Of a stretch of 54,412 nt of DNA, positions 15,079 to 22,774 are shown piece after piece. The notes beneath the pieces were generated by a model. It did no database searches. It had not been told where the DNA came from and saw nothing but the letters and a program-made list of their open reading frames with translations. The position numbers were made by a program, and so were the translations under genes. This stretch comes from a virus: the IMG/VR virus record IMGVR_UViG_3300027710_000034, positions 1 through 54,412 of that record; one strand, given 5' to 3'. Position 1 is the first letter of the stretch, and each line of letters starts with the position of its first letter.

Positions 15079-15154
15079 TGCCCCATGGTGCAATTGGCAG
15101 CACGTCTGATTTTGATTCAGAAGGTTCCACGTTCGAGTCGTGGTGGGGCATCCA
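15079..15154 (+). tRNA. tRNA-Gln(UUG)
   Basis: Acceptor TGCCCCA/TGGGGCA, anticodon stem TCTGA/TCAGA with loop TTTTGAT, TCCA end. Confidence 0.94.
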
Positions 15155-15159
15155 GATTA

Positions 15160-15249
<90 letters not shown>

Positions 15250-15253
15250 TAAT

Positions 15254-15289
15254 AAAAAGTGCCAAGGAAAAAAACTTGGCACTTTTTTT
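15254..15289 (+). terminator. Strong intrinsic terminator
   Basis: AAAGTGCCAAG (15256-15266) pairs perfectly with CTTGGCACTTT (15275-15285), followed by a run of T to 15289. It ends the first tRNA transcript. Confidence 0.92.
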
Positions 15290-15299
15290 ATTTTAGGGC

Positions 15300-15328
15300 T
15301 TGACAATTTCTACATTTCGAGGTATAGT
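15300..15328 (+). promoter_or_regulatory. Sigma70-like promoter, cassette type A
   Basis: TTGACA at 15300-15305, 17-bp spacer, TATAGT at 15323-15328, and the same leader as at 10634 with one change. It drives three tandem small genes. Confidence 0.87.
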
Positions 15329-15355
15329 GATATTATAGTTTGAAAGGAAATCGTT

Positions 15356-15541
15356 ATGGAAGTTTTTGTTTTGAAGGGTGGCATCGGGGTTCAGTTGGGC
15401 GTCTATGCATCTGAAGATGAAGCACGGGATGCCCACGGTGTATACATTCGTGACGGCGGTCGGTTCCTCGATTCCTACTATATCGTGCGGCAAGTAGTTG
15501 GTGCAACTGCAGATGCCGATGCGGATCGGATCTGGATCTAA
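15356..15541 (+). CDS. Tandem small-protein paralogue 1
   Basis: A 61-residue acidic protein opening with MEVFVLKGG and holding the family core GVYASEDEARDA. It shares this pattern with the next two genes, so the three arose by tandem duplication. A beta-beta-alpha fold is plausible. Function unknown. AAAGGA ribosome-binding site from the promoter cassette. Confidence 0.75.
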   Translation: MEVFVLKGGIGVQLGVYASEDEARDAHGVYIRDGGRFLDSYYIVRQVVGATADADADRIWI

Positions 15542-15557
15542 AGAAAGGAAATTGGTT

Positions 15558-15761
15558 ATGGAAGTTTTTGTTTTGATGGGTGCGATGGATCACGATGCGC
15601 ATTACGTTCTTGGTGTTTATGCTTCTGAACAAGAAGCAGTAGATGCTTTGGGTGTTTACCTTCGTGACCTCGATGAATCGTGGCATGATGAGTATTATGT
15701 CGATCGCCGTGTGCTCGGTGCACATGCGGAATATGATTCCGATCCTCATCGGTACCTCTAA
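15558..15761 (+). CDS. Tandem small-protein paralogue 2
   Basis: A 67-residue protein beginning MEVFVLMGA with core LGVYASEQEAVDALGVYL; the first 7 residues are identical to the preceding gene and the core is very similar. Start ATG 15558 follows AAAGGAA; the longer upstream frame overlaps paralogue 1 and is rejected. Confidence 0.75.
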   Translation: MEVFVLMGAMDHDAHYVLGVYASEQEAVDALGVYLRDLDESWHDEYYVDRRVLGAHAEYDSDPHRYL

Positions 15762-15782
15762 AGTTTTTATGGAAGGTTGATT

Positions 15783-15959
15783 ATGCAAGTTTATGTCGTG
15801 AACAATGAATCTCCTGGTGGAGATCACTCGATTATGGTTGGTATCTACTCGACCGAAGAAAAGGCGAGAGAGATGATCAAATTCTTGGAACGTGAAACTC
15901 CTGAATGGTATCCTACCTACTCAGTTGAAGACGTTGATCCAGAAGATCCGATGTATTAA
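15783..15959 (+). CDS. Tandem small-protein paralogue 3
   Basis: A 58-residue protein, MQVYVVNNE at the start and VGIYSTEEKAREMI in the core: the most diverged of the triplet. Weak ribosome-binding site GGAAGG about 8 bases before the ATG. It ends just before a tRNA gene. Confidence 0.72.
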   Translation: MQVYVVNNESPGGDHSIMVGIYSTEEKAREMIKFLERETPEWYPTYSVEDVDPEDPMY

Positions 15960-15964
15960 AGTTT

Positions 15965-16040
15965 AGACGAGTAGCTCAATGGTTAGAGCCGACCGCTCAT
16001 AACGGTTTGGTTGGGGGTTCGAGTCCCTCCTCGTCTACCA
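15965..16040 (+). tRNA. tRNA with anticodon CAU (elongator Met or Ile2)
   Basis: Acceptor AGACGAG/CTCGTCT, anticodon loop CTCATAA, T-loop TTCGAGT, ACCA end. The D-loop AATGGTTA and variable loop resemble tRNA-Ile2, whose CAU is modified to read AUA, but elongator Met cannot be excluded. Confidence 0.9.
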
Positions 16041-16045
16041 GTTAG

Positions 16046-16094
16046 GGTTGCTACTTAATAGGCACGCGAGGAATCACGGTTAGTTCCTCAACCA
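16046..16094 (+). ncRNA. Minihelix-like tRNA remnant
   Basis: GGTT and GAGGAA pair with the continuous 3' strand TTCCTCAACC, as in an acceptor stacked on a T-stem, with a small hairpin in place of D and anticodon arms and CCA at the end. Too short for a tRNA; probably a deletion remnant between two tRNA genes. Confidence 0.3.
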
Positions 16095-16100
16095 GTTTAC

Positions 16101-16176
16101 GGATCATTAGCTCAGTTGGTAGAGCAGCGGACTCTTAATCCGCTTGTCGTAGGTTCGATCCCTACATGATCCACCA
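16101..16176 (+). tRNA. tRNA-Lys(CUU)
   Basis: Acceptor GGATCAT/ATGATCC, anticodon stem GCGGA/TCCGC with loop CTCTTAA, T-loop TTCGATC, ACCA. Confidence 0.95.
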
Positions 16177-16181
16177 GTTTC

Positions 16182-16257
16182 GGACGCTTAGCTCAGTAGG
16201 TAGAGCAACGGGCTTTTAACCTGTTGGTCCTGGGTTCGAGTCCCAGAGCGTCCACCA
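16182..16257 (+). tRNA. tRNA-Lys(UUU)
   Basis: Acceptor GGACGCT/AGCGTCC, loop CTTTTAA, T-loop TTCGAGT, ACCA. Confidence 0.95.
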
Positions 16258-16274
16258 TTTTAAAGGAGTTTGTT

Positions 16275-16451
16275 ATGAGTAAAATGATACTTGCATTTCT
16301 GTTCATTTTTACCTGTGTGTTCTTCGGTATTCAAATTGTTCGCGATTTGAATAAATCTGAAAAATTAAGCTTGACTAAATTGCTTGCTTATAGTATAGTG
16401 TGTACTGTGATTACGATGGTCGTGATTACTTCAATTGTTTTGATTTTCTAA
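16275..16451 (+). CDS. Small two-helix membrane protein
   Basis: A 58-residue protein with hydrophobic segments at about 4-22 and 38-57 joined by a charged loop. Start ATG 16275 follows AAAGGAG. A promoter lies inside the second half of the gene and serves the SPFH gene downstream. Function unknown. Confidence 0.7.
   Translation: MSKMILAFLFIFTCVFFGIQIVRDLNKSEKLSLTKLLAYSIVCTVITMVVITSIVLIF
16371..16399 (+). promoter_or_regulatory. Sigma70-like promoter inside a small gene
   Basis: TTGACT at 16371-16376, 17-bp spacer, TATAGT at 16394-16399, about 65 bases before the SPFH lipoprotein start. Confidence 0.7.
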
Positions 16452-16465
16452 GGAATAAAGTTATT

Positions 16466-17263
16466 ATGAAAAGTGTTACTAAAGTCGTTCTTCTCGCTGG
16501 TCTGATGGCAACGACTGCTGCCTGTACTCGTATTGAAACAGGTGAAGTTGGTGTTCGGCGTTCGTTCGACAAGACCATTGAAACTACTGAGTTGATGCCA
16601 GGATCAATCAACCAGACAATGTTCGGTGATGTTATGACATTCCCAACCAAGGACGTGCAGGTTGATGTTTCTGACTTGACTCCACTTGCGTCGGACAACT
16701 CGACAGTTGCTGACTTTGACATGGCAGTAATCTATTCGATTAATCCTGGTTCGGTTGCCGAACTGTATATCGAAAAGAATCGTGGTTTCCATGCTGACAC
16801 TGAAGAAGGCGATACACTTTTGATGTATAATTACATTCGTCAGTTGGGTCGTAATGCTGCCTACAAGGTTGCTCGTCGTTACGAGTCATTGAAGATGGCA
16901 GACAATCGTGCTGAGATTGAGCAACTGGTTCGCCAAGAGATTGTCGCGCAACTTGCTTCTGAGAAACTCGATGGTGCTATCTCGATTTCACAGGTTCTTG
17001 TTCGTCAGGTAAAACCTGCTGCGAATATCGTAGCGTCTGCTAACCAACTTGTCCAGGCACAAAACGCTGAGAAGCAGAAGTTGGTAGAGGTTCGTACCGC
17101 AAAGTTGGAAGCAGAACGTATTGCTGCTCTTAATGCCAACGCTGGTGCTACTAAATACATGGAAGCAACTGCTCTCGTGACAATCGCGGAAGCAGTTAAG
17201 GAAGGTAAGGTTTCTACCATTATTGTTCCTTATGACTTCAAGGGTATCGTGAACGTCAAGTAA
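16466..17263 (+). CDS. SPFH/Band 7-domain lipoprotein
   Basis: A 265-residue protein with a lipoprotein signal (lipobox TAAC, cysteine about 20) followed by the prohibitin/stomatin-like opening IETGEVGVRRSFDKTIE, and a coiled-coil region rich in Ala, Glu and Lys near the C-terminus (about 195-235). SPFH proteins form membrane-associated cages or scaffolds. A lipid anchor in place of a transmembrane helix would put it on the periplasmic side of a host membrane. It is flanked by tRNA genes. The role in infection is unknown. Confidence 0.87.
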   Translation: MKSVTKVVLLAGLMATTAACTRIETGEVGVRRSFDKTIETTELMPGSINQTMFGDVMTFPTKDVQVDVSDLTPLASDNSTVADFDMAVIYSINPGSVAELYIEKNRGFHADTEEGDTLLMYNYIRQLGRNAAYKVARRYESLKMADNRAEIEQLVRQEIVAQLASEKLDGAISISQVLVRQVKPAANIVASANQLVQAQNAEKQKLVEVRTAKLEAERIAALNANAGATKYMEATALVTIAEAVKEGKVSTIIVPYDFKGIVNVK

Positions 17264-17271
17264 GTTTGAAT

Positions 17272-17358
17272 GGAAGGTGGGCAGGACGGTAATGCAACGC
17301 ACTGCTAATGCGTCTACCAGAAATGGTAGAGTGGGTTCGACTCCCACACCTTCCGCCA
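17272..17358 (+). tRNA. tRNA-Ser(GCU)
   Basis: Acceptor GGAAGGT/ACCTTCC, loop CTGCTAA, long variable arm CTACC/GGTAG, GCCA end. Confidence 0.95.
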
Positions 17359-17359
17359 T

Positions 17360-17437
17360 GGTGGATGTAGCTCAGTTGGTTAGAGTGTCGGCTTGTGATG
17401 CCGAATGTCGCGGGTTCAAGTCCCGTCATTCACCCCA
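17360..17437 (+). tRNA. tRNA-His(GUG)
   Basis: Anticodon stem TCGGC/GCCGA with GUG. An encoded extra G at position -1 faces C73, the His identity feature. CCA encoded. Confidence 0.95.
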
Positions 17438-17438
17438 T

Positions 17439-17514
17439 GGGGATGTAGTCCAAAGGCAGAGACAGAGGACTTAAAATCCTTCCAGTGTGGGTTCGAGTCC
17501 CACCATCCCTACCA
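17439..17514 (+). tRNA. tRNA-Leu(UAA), short variable loop
   Basis: Acceptor GGGGATG/CATCCCT, anticodon stem GAGGA/TCCTT with loop CTTAAAA, T-loop TTCGAGT. As with the Leu(UAG) gene, the variable loop is about 5 bases and not the expected long arm. Confidence 0.85.
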
Positions 17515-17518
17515 TTTC

Positions 17519-17594
17519 GCGTCTGTAGCTCAGTTGGTAGAGCACTCCCCTGATAAGGGAGAGGTCGCAGGATCGAGGCCTGCCAGACGCACCA
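17519..17594 (+). tRNA. tRNA-Ile(GAU)
   Basis: Anticodon stem TCCCC/GGGGA-type with loop CTGATAA. The T-loop reads ATCGAGG, so the nearly universal T54 is replaced by A. CCA encoded. Confidence 0.92.
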
Positions 17595-17596
17595 AT

Positions 17597-17668
17597 GCCA
17601 GCAGTGCAAGTGCACGACTGACTCTCATAAGGTTGGTTCGGTAGGAGCGTTACCTACTGCTGGTACCA
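17597..17668 (+). tRNA. Degenerate tRNA-like gene with CAU loop
   Basis: Good acceptor GCCAGCA/TGCTGGT with ACCA, but a shortened D-arm, a weak anticodon stem around CTCATAA and a non-canonical T-loop (AGCGTTA between GTAGG/CCTAC). Probably a decaying CAU tRNA or a tRNA mimic. Confidence 0.5.
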
Positions 17669-17669
17669 T

Positions 17670-17747
17670 GTCACGATGGCAGAGTGGTCCAATGCACAGG
17701 TCTGCAAAACCTGAAAACCGTGGGTTCGAATCCCACTCGTGACTCCA
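17670..17747 (+). tRNA. tRNA-Cys(GCA)
   Basis: Acceptor GTCACGA/TCGTGAC, anticodon stem CAGGT/ACCTG with GCA, U73 as expected for Cys, TCCA end. Confidence 0.94.
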
Positions 17748-17764
17748 TTCTAAAGGAATATATA

Positions 17765-18001
17765 ATGACAGATGTTATTGCAATTGATAAGTATCGTTTG
17801 TTGGTTGAGCGTATCGAAACCATTGAACAAGAAATTGATGCCAAGAAACTAGATCGTAAGAATGTTTACGCTGATGTTAAGAGCGAAGGTTACGATGTTA
17901 AGGCAACTCGCCAGATTATTCGCCTCCGCAAAAAGGAAGCGCATGTTCGGCAAGAAGAAGATATGATTCTTGAAACATATCGCACTGCTATTGGTCTATG
18001 A
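17765..18001 (+). CDS. GapR/DUF2312-like nucleoid-associated protein
   Basis: A 78-residue basic helical protein. RLLVERIETIEQEI, VYADVKSEGYDVKATRQIIRL and the final helix match GapR, the alphaproteobacterial protein that clamps overtwisted DNA ahead of polymerases and assists topoisomerases. The length equals the cellular protein without extra domains. It starts at ATG 17765 behind AAAGGAA, inside the tRNA cluster. A phage copy could organise or relax phage DNA, or compete with the host protein. The family also hints at the host class. Confidence 0.85.
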   Translation: MTDVIAIDKYRLLVERIETIEQEIDAKKLDRKNVYADVKSEGYDVKATRQIIRLRKKEAHVRQEEDMILETYRTAIGL

Positions 18002-18006
18002 TTTAT

Positions 18007-18081
18007 GGCCCCGTCGTCTACTGGCTAGGACACGTCACTTTCACTGACGAGAAGGCGGATCGAAACCGCTCGGGGCTACCA
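18007..18081 (+). tRNA. tRNA-Glu(UUC)
   Basis: Acceptor GGCCCCG/CGGGGCT, loop CTTTCAC, T-loop ATCGAAA with A at position 54 as in tRNA-Ile(GAU), ACCA end. Last tRNA of the island. Confidence 0.93.
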
Positions 18082-18093
18082 TAAAGGAATGAC

Positions 18094-18846
18094 ATGGATA
18101 TATTAGTCGCATTACTTACGTCAAGAGACTCTATCAAACTAACCAGATGCATCGAGAGTGTTCTTCCTCAAACCAGTAATGTGGTTGTGGTATGCAACAC
18201 TCTCGATTTTTCATATGTAGAACAGGCAAGAAAAGTTGCCGATGCATATAATCTAGAGTTTTTAGTTACTGAATCTAATGGCACACCAGCGAGAGGAAAG
18301 AACTCTGTTCTAGAGATTTTCCGATCGCGATCGCACGCATATTACATGCAAGTTGATGCGGATGATTATCTTACTCCCGATGCATTGATCAAACTTGACA
18401 AGATTGTAACTGAGAATCCAGATGTTGATGTCATTGGTTTAGTCGATGGAGCGATGACGTATAATGGAAGTGCAACAACCAGTAATGCATTTTTGTCCAA
18501 TGGTAATGTGTTCAAATTTGCTGACGTGCAGGGTACACATAAACTGCGATTAGTAGAACTTGGTAAATTATTATCGAGCAATCTACAGTATAATCGAATG
18601 CTGTTGTATTCAAGCAAGGCAATAAACACCTTTGACTTTGACGAGAAATTTATTGGATCAGAAGATATTGTTGCATCTTATAAATTATACTATGATCCAG
18701 ATATAAATTATGTTCTAACGGATGAGCATCTTTATGTGTATGACTTGGAAGATAGTGGCAATTTCCATACCTTCTTGAGTAATGCGTCTGAAATTAAGAA
18801 AGTACTTAAAGAATTGAAAGTCATTTTGAATGAGTCTGCAGTATAA
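18094..18846 (+). CDS. GT-A family glycosyltransferase
   Basis: A 250-residue cytosolic enzyme of the family 2 type: nucleotide-binding start MDILVALLTSR, the acceptor-proximal TPARGKNS near residue 68, and the DxD metal site in YYMQVDADDYL (about 90-100). It would transfer a sugar from an NDP-sugar to an unknown acceptor. It heads a six-gene cassette whose members overlap or nearly overlap; ribosome-binding site AAAGGAA. It is unlike the second glycosyltransferase at 44772. Confidence 0.83.
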   Translation: MDILVALLTSRDSIKLTRCIESVLPQTSNVVVVCNTLDFSYVEQARKVADAYNLEFLVTESNGTPARGKNSVLEIFRSRSHAYYMQVDADDYLTPDALIKLDKIVTENPDVDVIGLVDGAMTYNGSATTSNAFLSNGNVFKFADVQGTHKLRLVELGKLLSSNLQYNRMLLYSSKAINTFDFDEKFIGSEDIVASYKLYYDPDINYVLTDEHLYVYDLEDSGNFHTFLSNASEIKKVLKELKVILNESAV

Positions 18847-19465
18847 AACAGATCTGAAAACAGCAATAAAGATTGTGGGTAAATTGATTAAAAAACCACA
18901 CAACACAATCTTTTTGTTTCAGTTACTGCATGCTACGAACGCACCTTCTTTGAAGTGGACATATCAAAAACTACTGGAAACAGAGCAGGGTGGTGGGGTC
19001 GCATATTCATCAGAAGAAGTATACGAATACTTTCCTACTCTTGTGAATAGACCAGAAGGTTCTGTCGGTAAACACTGCTACGATATGTTCCCGAACCAAG
19101 AACTCCTGATAAAAATAAGCAAACGAAAATCTAACGATACCTGGATTGAAGCGAAGCATCCATACAATTGGATGGCAAGAAGATACAGAGATACACACGA
19201 CACATGGCACATACTAACAGGGTATGATACAACCATACTGGGGGAGATGTGTCTTGCGATGTTCTCCTTTGCGCAAACTAAATCGCTCGGTTGGTTGCTC
19301 ATTTCATTTGTTGGGTTTGTCCACAGAGGGATGAAACTGTCTGACATTGGTTTGATACGACAAGCATATTTACGAGGAAAGAATGCCAAGTTCTTACTTG
19401 CAGAGAATTATGATAAATTGTTCGATGAGGATTTAATCGCAGCAAGAGCACGGTTGGGTCTATGA
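18830..19465 (+). CDS. Coq4 homologue (ubiquinone biosynthesis)
   Basis: A 211-residue protein with the Coq4 signature HDxxHx11E: HDTWH at 123-127 and E139 in HILTGYDTTILGEM, preceded by YNWMARRYRDT. Coq4 is a zinc protein of the coenzyme Q pathway, recently tied to C1 decarboxylation/hydroxylation of the ring; homologues occur in alphaproteobacteria. The C-terminal half has a hydrophobic stretch (SLGWLLISFVGF) typical of the family. Its ATG overlaps the glycosyltransferase stop and its stop overlaps the next ATG. I know of no established phage Coq4, so a moonlighting role on another lipid or quinone is possible. Confidence 0.85.
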   Translation: MSLQYKTDLKTAIKIVGKLIKKPHNTIFLFQLLHATNAPSLKWTYQKLLETEQGGGVAYSSEEVYEYFPTLVNRPEGSVGKHCYDMFPNQELLIKISKRKSNDTWIEAKHPYNWMARRYRDTHDTWHILTGYDTTILGEMCLAMFSFAQTKSLGWLLISFVGFVHRGMKLSDIGLIRQAYLRGKNAKFLLAENYDKLFDEDLIAARARLGL

Positions 19466-20085
19466 TTCGTATTGACAGTAATTATCCTATAGAAGAAATG
19501 TTGGAATTCTGTAAAGAATCCAAGAATGACACACGTCCTGGTGCCGTTAATATGGATTTCGTTGACTGGGAAAACAAACCACATACTCTACTATATCTTC
19601 TGTATAAAGAGAAGAGATTCGATGGCCCCACAAACGGATATGTAATCTGCAAGAAAGGTGATCGAATTGTTTGTGGTCATGGATTTTATGTCTCAGAAAT
19701 AGATAGAATGGTATGCATGGGATGCCGCACCTATACTGTTCCAGGTATAAATTGTCATGCATTACAGGGCGACATCAAAGACTTCATTTTCGATATTGTT
19801 AGAAAAAATGGGATGGCAGGGTTTTTTATCTCGATGAACGAATATAATAAACGATTCGTCCATGGGTATAATAAAATTAATGATCCCGTCAATTTCAAAA
19901 CTTCTTTTCGTGATGAAACTGGACAGTGGTGGGCGAGGAAAGATAGAAAAATCTCTCCGACAGTACCATGCGACTTCCCGATTAACTTGAAAAATGTAAA
20001 ACAGTGGATTATATATCATTTGTGGGATTCTTCCTATGAAGAAGAATTGAATGTGAAATTGAAAACTTTGGAATGGATTGATTGA
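19462..20085 (+). CDS. Unknown protein of the Coq4/radical-SAM cassette, possibly GNAT-like
   Basis: A 207-residue protein. The central strand-helix order GYVICKKGDRIVCGHGFYVS, then TYTVPGINCHALQ, is compatible with a GNAT acyltransferase fold, but the pantetheine loop is not clear. Several aromatic residues and cysteines are spread through it. It overlaps Coq4 upstream by ATGA and abuts the radical SAM gene, so a shared pathway is likely. Function not assigned. Confidence 0.8.
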   Translation: MIRIDSNYPIEEMLEFCKESKNDTRPGAVNMDFVDWENKPHTLLYLLYKEKRFDGPTNGYVICKKGDRIVCGHGFYVSEIDRMVCMGCRTYTVPGINCHALQGDIKDFIFDIVRKNGMAGFFISMNEYNKRFVHGYNKINDPVNFKTSFRDETGQWWARKDRKISPTVPCDFPINLKNVKQWIIYHLWDSSYEEELNVKLKTLEWID

Positions 20086-21683
20086 TGGCATTAGATGGTA
20101 TCATTTTTGGTGGGATGATCAATTCAGACGAACCAACACGACCACAGGATTTGTCTGGCATCAGTTATAGTTCTGTTCACAGAAGCGCAGGTTCTCATAG
20201 AATTGCCTCGTTCTTACGTCAACATGGACTTGACATTGAAGTCGTAGATTTCGCCCCATCTTGGAAATTTGAAGAATTTCAAGAGTTGATTCGTTCCCGA
20301 ATGACACCAACAATGAAGTTTGTTGGACTCGGTGCGGTGTTCAATATGAACACGCAAACTCTCTTTCGGTGTTTTGCTTGGTTGAAACAGACTTATCCAG
20401 ATGTACTGTTGGTAACAGGATCCACTGATTTTTATAATCTTCACTTCATTCCAGTAGACTACATGGTGGTTGGTTATGGCGAACTCGCTATTTTGGAGAT
20501 CTTAAACGGTACTGCAAAATATACTGACGAGGTTATTGATAAGGAAGGTAACAAGCGTCGAACGGTTCATGCACTTAAACAGTATCCTGCGTATCCAATG
20601 CGTAATCTTTCAATCGATTATGAAAAACGAGATTTCCTACAACCATTTGAGTTGCTTACTATGGAAACAAGTCGTGGGTGTAGATTTAAGTGTGCGTTTT
20701 GCACTTATCCTGTTTTGGGAGTGAAAGATGATCATACCAGATGCTCTGATGACTTTCATGATAATCTTATGCGTAACTATGATAACTATGGTGTCTATCG
20801 ATATTCGATCGCAGACGAAACTTTTAATGATCACAGCGAGAAAATTGTCAAGTACGCAGACGTTGTAGAGAAACTTCCATTTAAACCAAATTTCGGTGGA
20901 TATATCAGAGCAGATTTGCTGCACACAAGACCACAAGATATAGAACAGTTAGCAAGAATGCGATTCAACGGGCAGTTCTATGGTGTCGAATCCTTCCATC
21001 GTCCAAGTGCTGCTGCCATTGGTAAAGGGATGGATCCTGCTAAAATACAGCAAGCAATTCTTGACACCAAGGATTACTTCATGAAACACAATGGATACTA
21101 TCGAGGAACCCTCAGTTTTATTGTAGGATTGCCGCACGAGACAGAAGAAACTATGAACGAAACAATTAAATGGTGTGACGAAAACTGGAAAACCAACAGT
21201 ATGCAATGGACTTCATTGATTATTGCCAGCGATCACGCCAATGTTAAGCAAAACACATTATCTACGACGTATGAAAAGCAAGGTTATACTCTTGTTGATT
21301 CAGAAGAAATTATGCTCGATGAATCTCATCCTGATCTCAAACGAATACTGCAAAGCAATTTTGTAGTCCCGGAATTAAAGACTTACATGCAGACCATTGT
21401 CCGTAATCTAAAACCAACGGTATTGTTACATCACTGGAAAAGCAATACAGGTATGACAGAAAGAGATGCCTTGTTGTGGATTGCCAATAATGTCTGGGGT
21501 GCCGAAAAGTATATGAATTTCGGAGTAGAACATTGGAAAATGGCAGAATGGTATGTTGCAGGTAAAACTGATCAGGATATGATGGGTTCGTATCAGGATC
21601 TAGGTGGTGTTAGACCGTCACTACATACTAAAATTGATTTTATTGAAAAATATAAGCAACAAAAACTTAATGTCACGCAGTAA
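20085..21683 (+). CDS. B12-binding-type radical SAM enzyme
   Basis: A 532-residue enzyme. Residues about 5-140 form a Rossmann-like domain with HRIASFLRQHGLDIEVVDF and a GSTDFYNL/VVGYGE pattern like the cobalamin-binding region of class B radical SAM proteins; the radical SAM core begins with the 4Fe-4S motif CRFKCAFC (C199, C203, C206) followed by a TIM-barrel segment with YGVESFHR and SFIVGLPHETEE. The lower-axial His motif for B12 is not clear. Substrate unknown. ATG 20085 overlaps the previous stop. Confidence 0.87.
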   Translation: MALDGIIFGGMINSDEPTRPQDLSGISYSSVHRSAGSHRIASFLRQHGLDIEVVDFAPSWKFEEFQELIRSRMTPTMKFVGLGAVFNMNTQTLFRCFAWLKQTYPDVLLVTGSTDFYNLHFIPVDYMVVGYGELAILEILNGTAKYTDEVIDKEGNKRRTVHALKQYPAYPMRNLSIDYEKRDFLQPFELLTMETSRGCRFKCAFCTYPVLGVKDDHTRCSDDFHDNLMRNYDNYGVYRYSIADETFNDHSEKIVKYADVVEKLPFKPNFGGYIRADLLHTRPQDIEQLARMRFNGQFYGVESFHRPSAAAIGKGMDPAKIQQAILDTKDYFMKHNGYYRGTLSFIVGLPHETEETMNETIKWCDENWKTNSMQWTSLIIASDHANVKQNTLSTTYEKQGYTLVDSEEIMLDESHPDLKRILQSNFVVPELKTYMQTIVRNLKPTVLLHHWKSNTGMTERDALLWIANNVWGAEKYMNFGVEHWKMAEWYVAGKTDQDMMGSYQDLGGVRPSLHTKIDFIEKYKQQKLNVTQ

Positions 21684-21694
21684 TAAATATTGCC

Positions 21695-22255
21695 ATGACA
21701 GAAAAAATGAAAATCGCAATTACAGGACATACTAGTGGACTTGGGCTTAGCATATACAACCACTTCAATCAAAAACCTGAATGCGCAGTGAGAGGAATAA
21801 GCAGGGCAACAGGATTCGATCTAACAACTGATGCAGATGAAGTTATCCAACTAATCAAATCAAACAACTTTGATTATTTCTTCAATAATGCATATGTTGA
21901 TGGTGTTCAATCTAAACTGTTGCGGGAATTGTCTGAGCATACATGCGTAATATCATCTGGGTCTATGGCAGCAGATGCAGCGCAGGTAAAACGCGAACCA
22001 TATTATGTGAACAAATTTGATTTAGAGTGCACGCATAGATCGATTAAAAGAAATAATAAATTACCTATGTTATTGCTGAAGATGGGATATCTGGAGAACT
22101 ATGTGGATAAAGAACCTGTCTCATATGACACAATCGTAAGTGCTATAGATTTCTGGATGCAGAATCCTAGAGTGAGTATGATTGAATTTGACAACATAAA
22201 CTATTCAAAAAACTTTCCAGAAATTAACAAATACATCGAACAAAAAAATGATTAA
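21695..22255 (+). CDS. SDR-like NAD(P)-binding protein, short
   Basis: A 186-residue Rossmann-fold protein with the dinucleotide loop ITGHTSGLG at residues 9-17, DYFFNNAY as the NNAG-like strand and a VKREPYYVNKFDLE segment that supplies the catalytic Tyr-xxx-Lys (YYVNK). It is shorter than the usual 250 residues and lacks the C-terminal substrate lobe. Likely an oxidoreductase or epimerase partner of the neighbouring enzymes. Confidence 0.8.
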   Translation: MTEKMKIAITGHTSGLGLSIYNHFNQKPECAVRGISRATGFDLTTDADEVIQLIKSNNFDYFFNNAYVDGVQSKLLRELSEHTCVISSGSMAADAAQVKREPYYVNKFDLECTHRSIKRNNKLPMLLLKMGYLENYVDKEPVSYDTIVSAIDFWMQNPRVSMIEFDNINYSKNFPEINKYIEQKND

Positions 22256-22766
22256 GGTTATCGGTAACATAGATATAGATCTGGTCGTTAACCAGTACAA
22301 GGCGATTGAAGACCAAATACAGTGGGTGGAGATGCCTCCACACCACAAACAAGCAGGTTTGCAGTATGCCGAAGAAACAGAAAATCTCTGGGCAGGTGGA
22401 ACAGGAAAACTGACAGGTCTGGTCAATCCAGAGCATCAATATAACAATCTAAATCCATTGTTACGAGGAACTATTTTCGAAGATATTATCAATGAGCACA
22501 AATTGGTAAGAACTCGCTTTATGTGGGTAAATCGTATGAGTTGTTACAGTGTGCATAGAGATCTGAGTCCTAGAGTGCATGTTCCAATAATTACAAATCC
22601 AGAATGCTATTTCGTACTCAAACAAGGTTCAGAAGGATTGATTGAGCACCTACCAGCAGGTAAGGTTTACTGGGCTGACACACGCATACACCACACATTC
22701 ATGAATTGCTCACTGGAACCAAGATTGCACCTGATTGGTGTTCCTGTCAGCGAACAAAATTATTAG
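22248..22766 (+). CDS. Aspartyl/asparaginyl beta-hydroxylase-like 2OG-Fe(II) oxygenase
   Basis: A 172-residue cupin-type protein. The metal triad is visible as H103 and D105 in YSVHRDLS and a distal histidine in DTRIHHTFMN (148/149), with R159 in PRLHLIGV placed to bind 2-oxoglutarate. It would hydroxylate an unknown substrate using oxygen and 2-oxoglutarate. Last gene of the cassette; its ATG overlaps the SDR stop. Confidence 0.8.
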   Translation: MIKVIGNIDIDLVVNQYKAIEDQIQWVEMPPHHKQAGLQYAEETENLWAGGTGKLTGLVNPEHQYNNLNPLLRGTIFEDIINEHKLVRTRFMWVNRMSCYSVHRDLSPRVHVPIITNPECYFVLKQGSEGLIEHLPAGKVYWADTRIHHTFMNCSLEPRLHLIGVPVSEQNY

Positions 22767-22774
22767 GAGTTATT

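Noticed and set aside
16371-16399. Promoter inside the small membrane gene as a chance match
   Set aside because: Kept as a feature: hexamers, 17-bp spacing and position before the SPFH gene match the other promoters, so chance is less likely.
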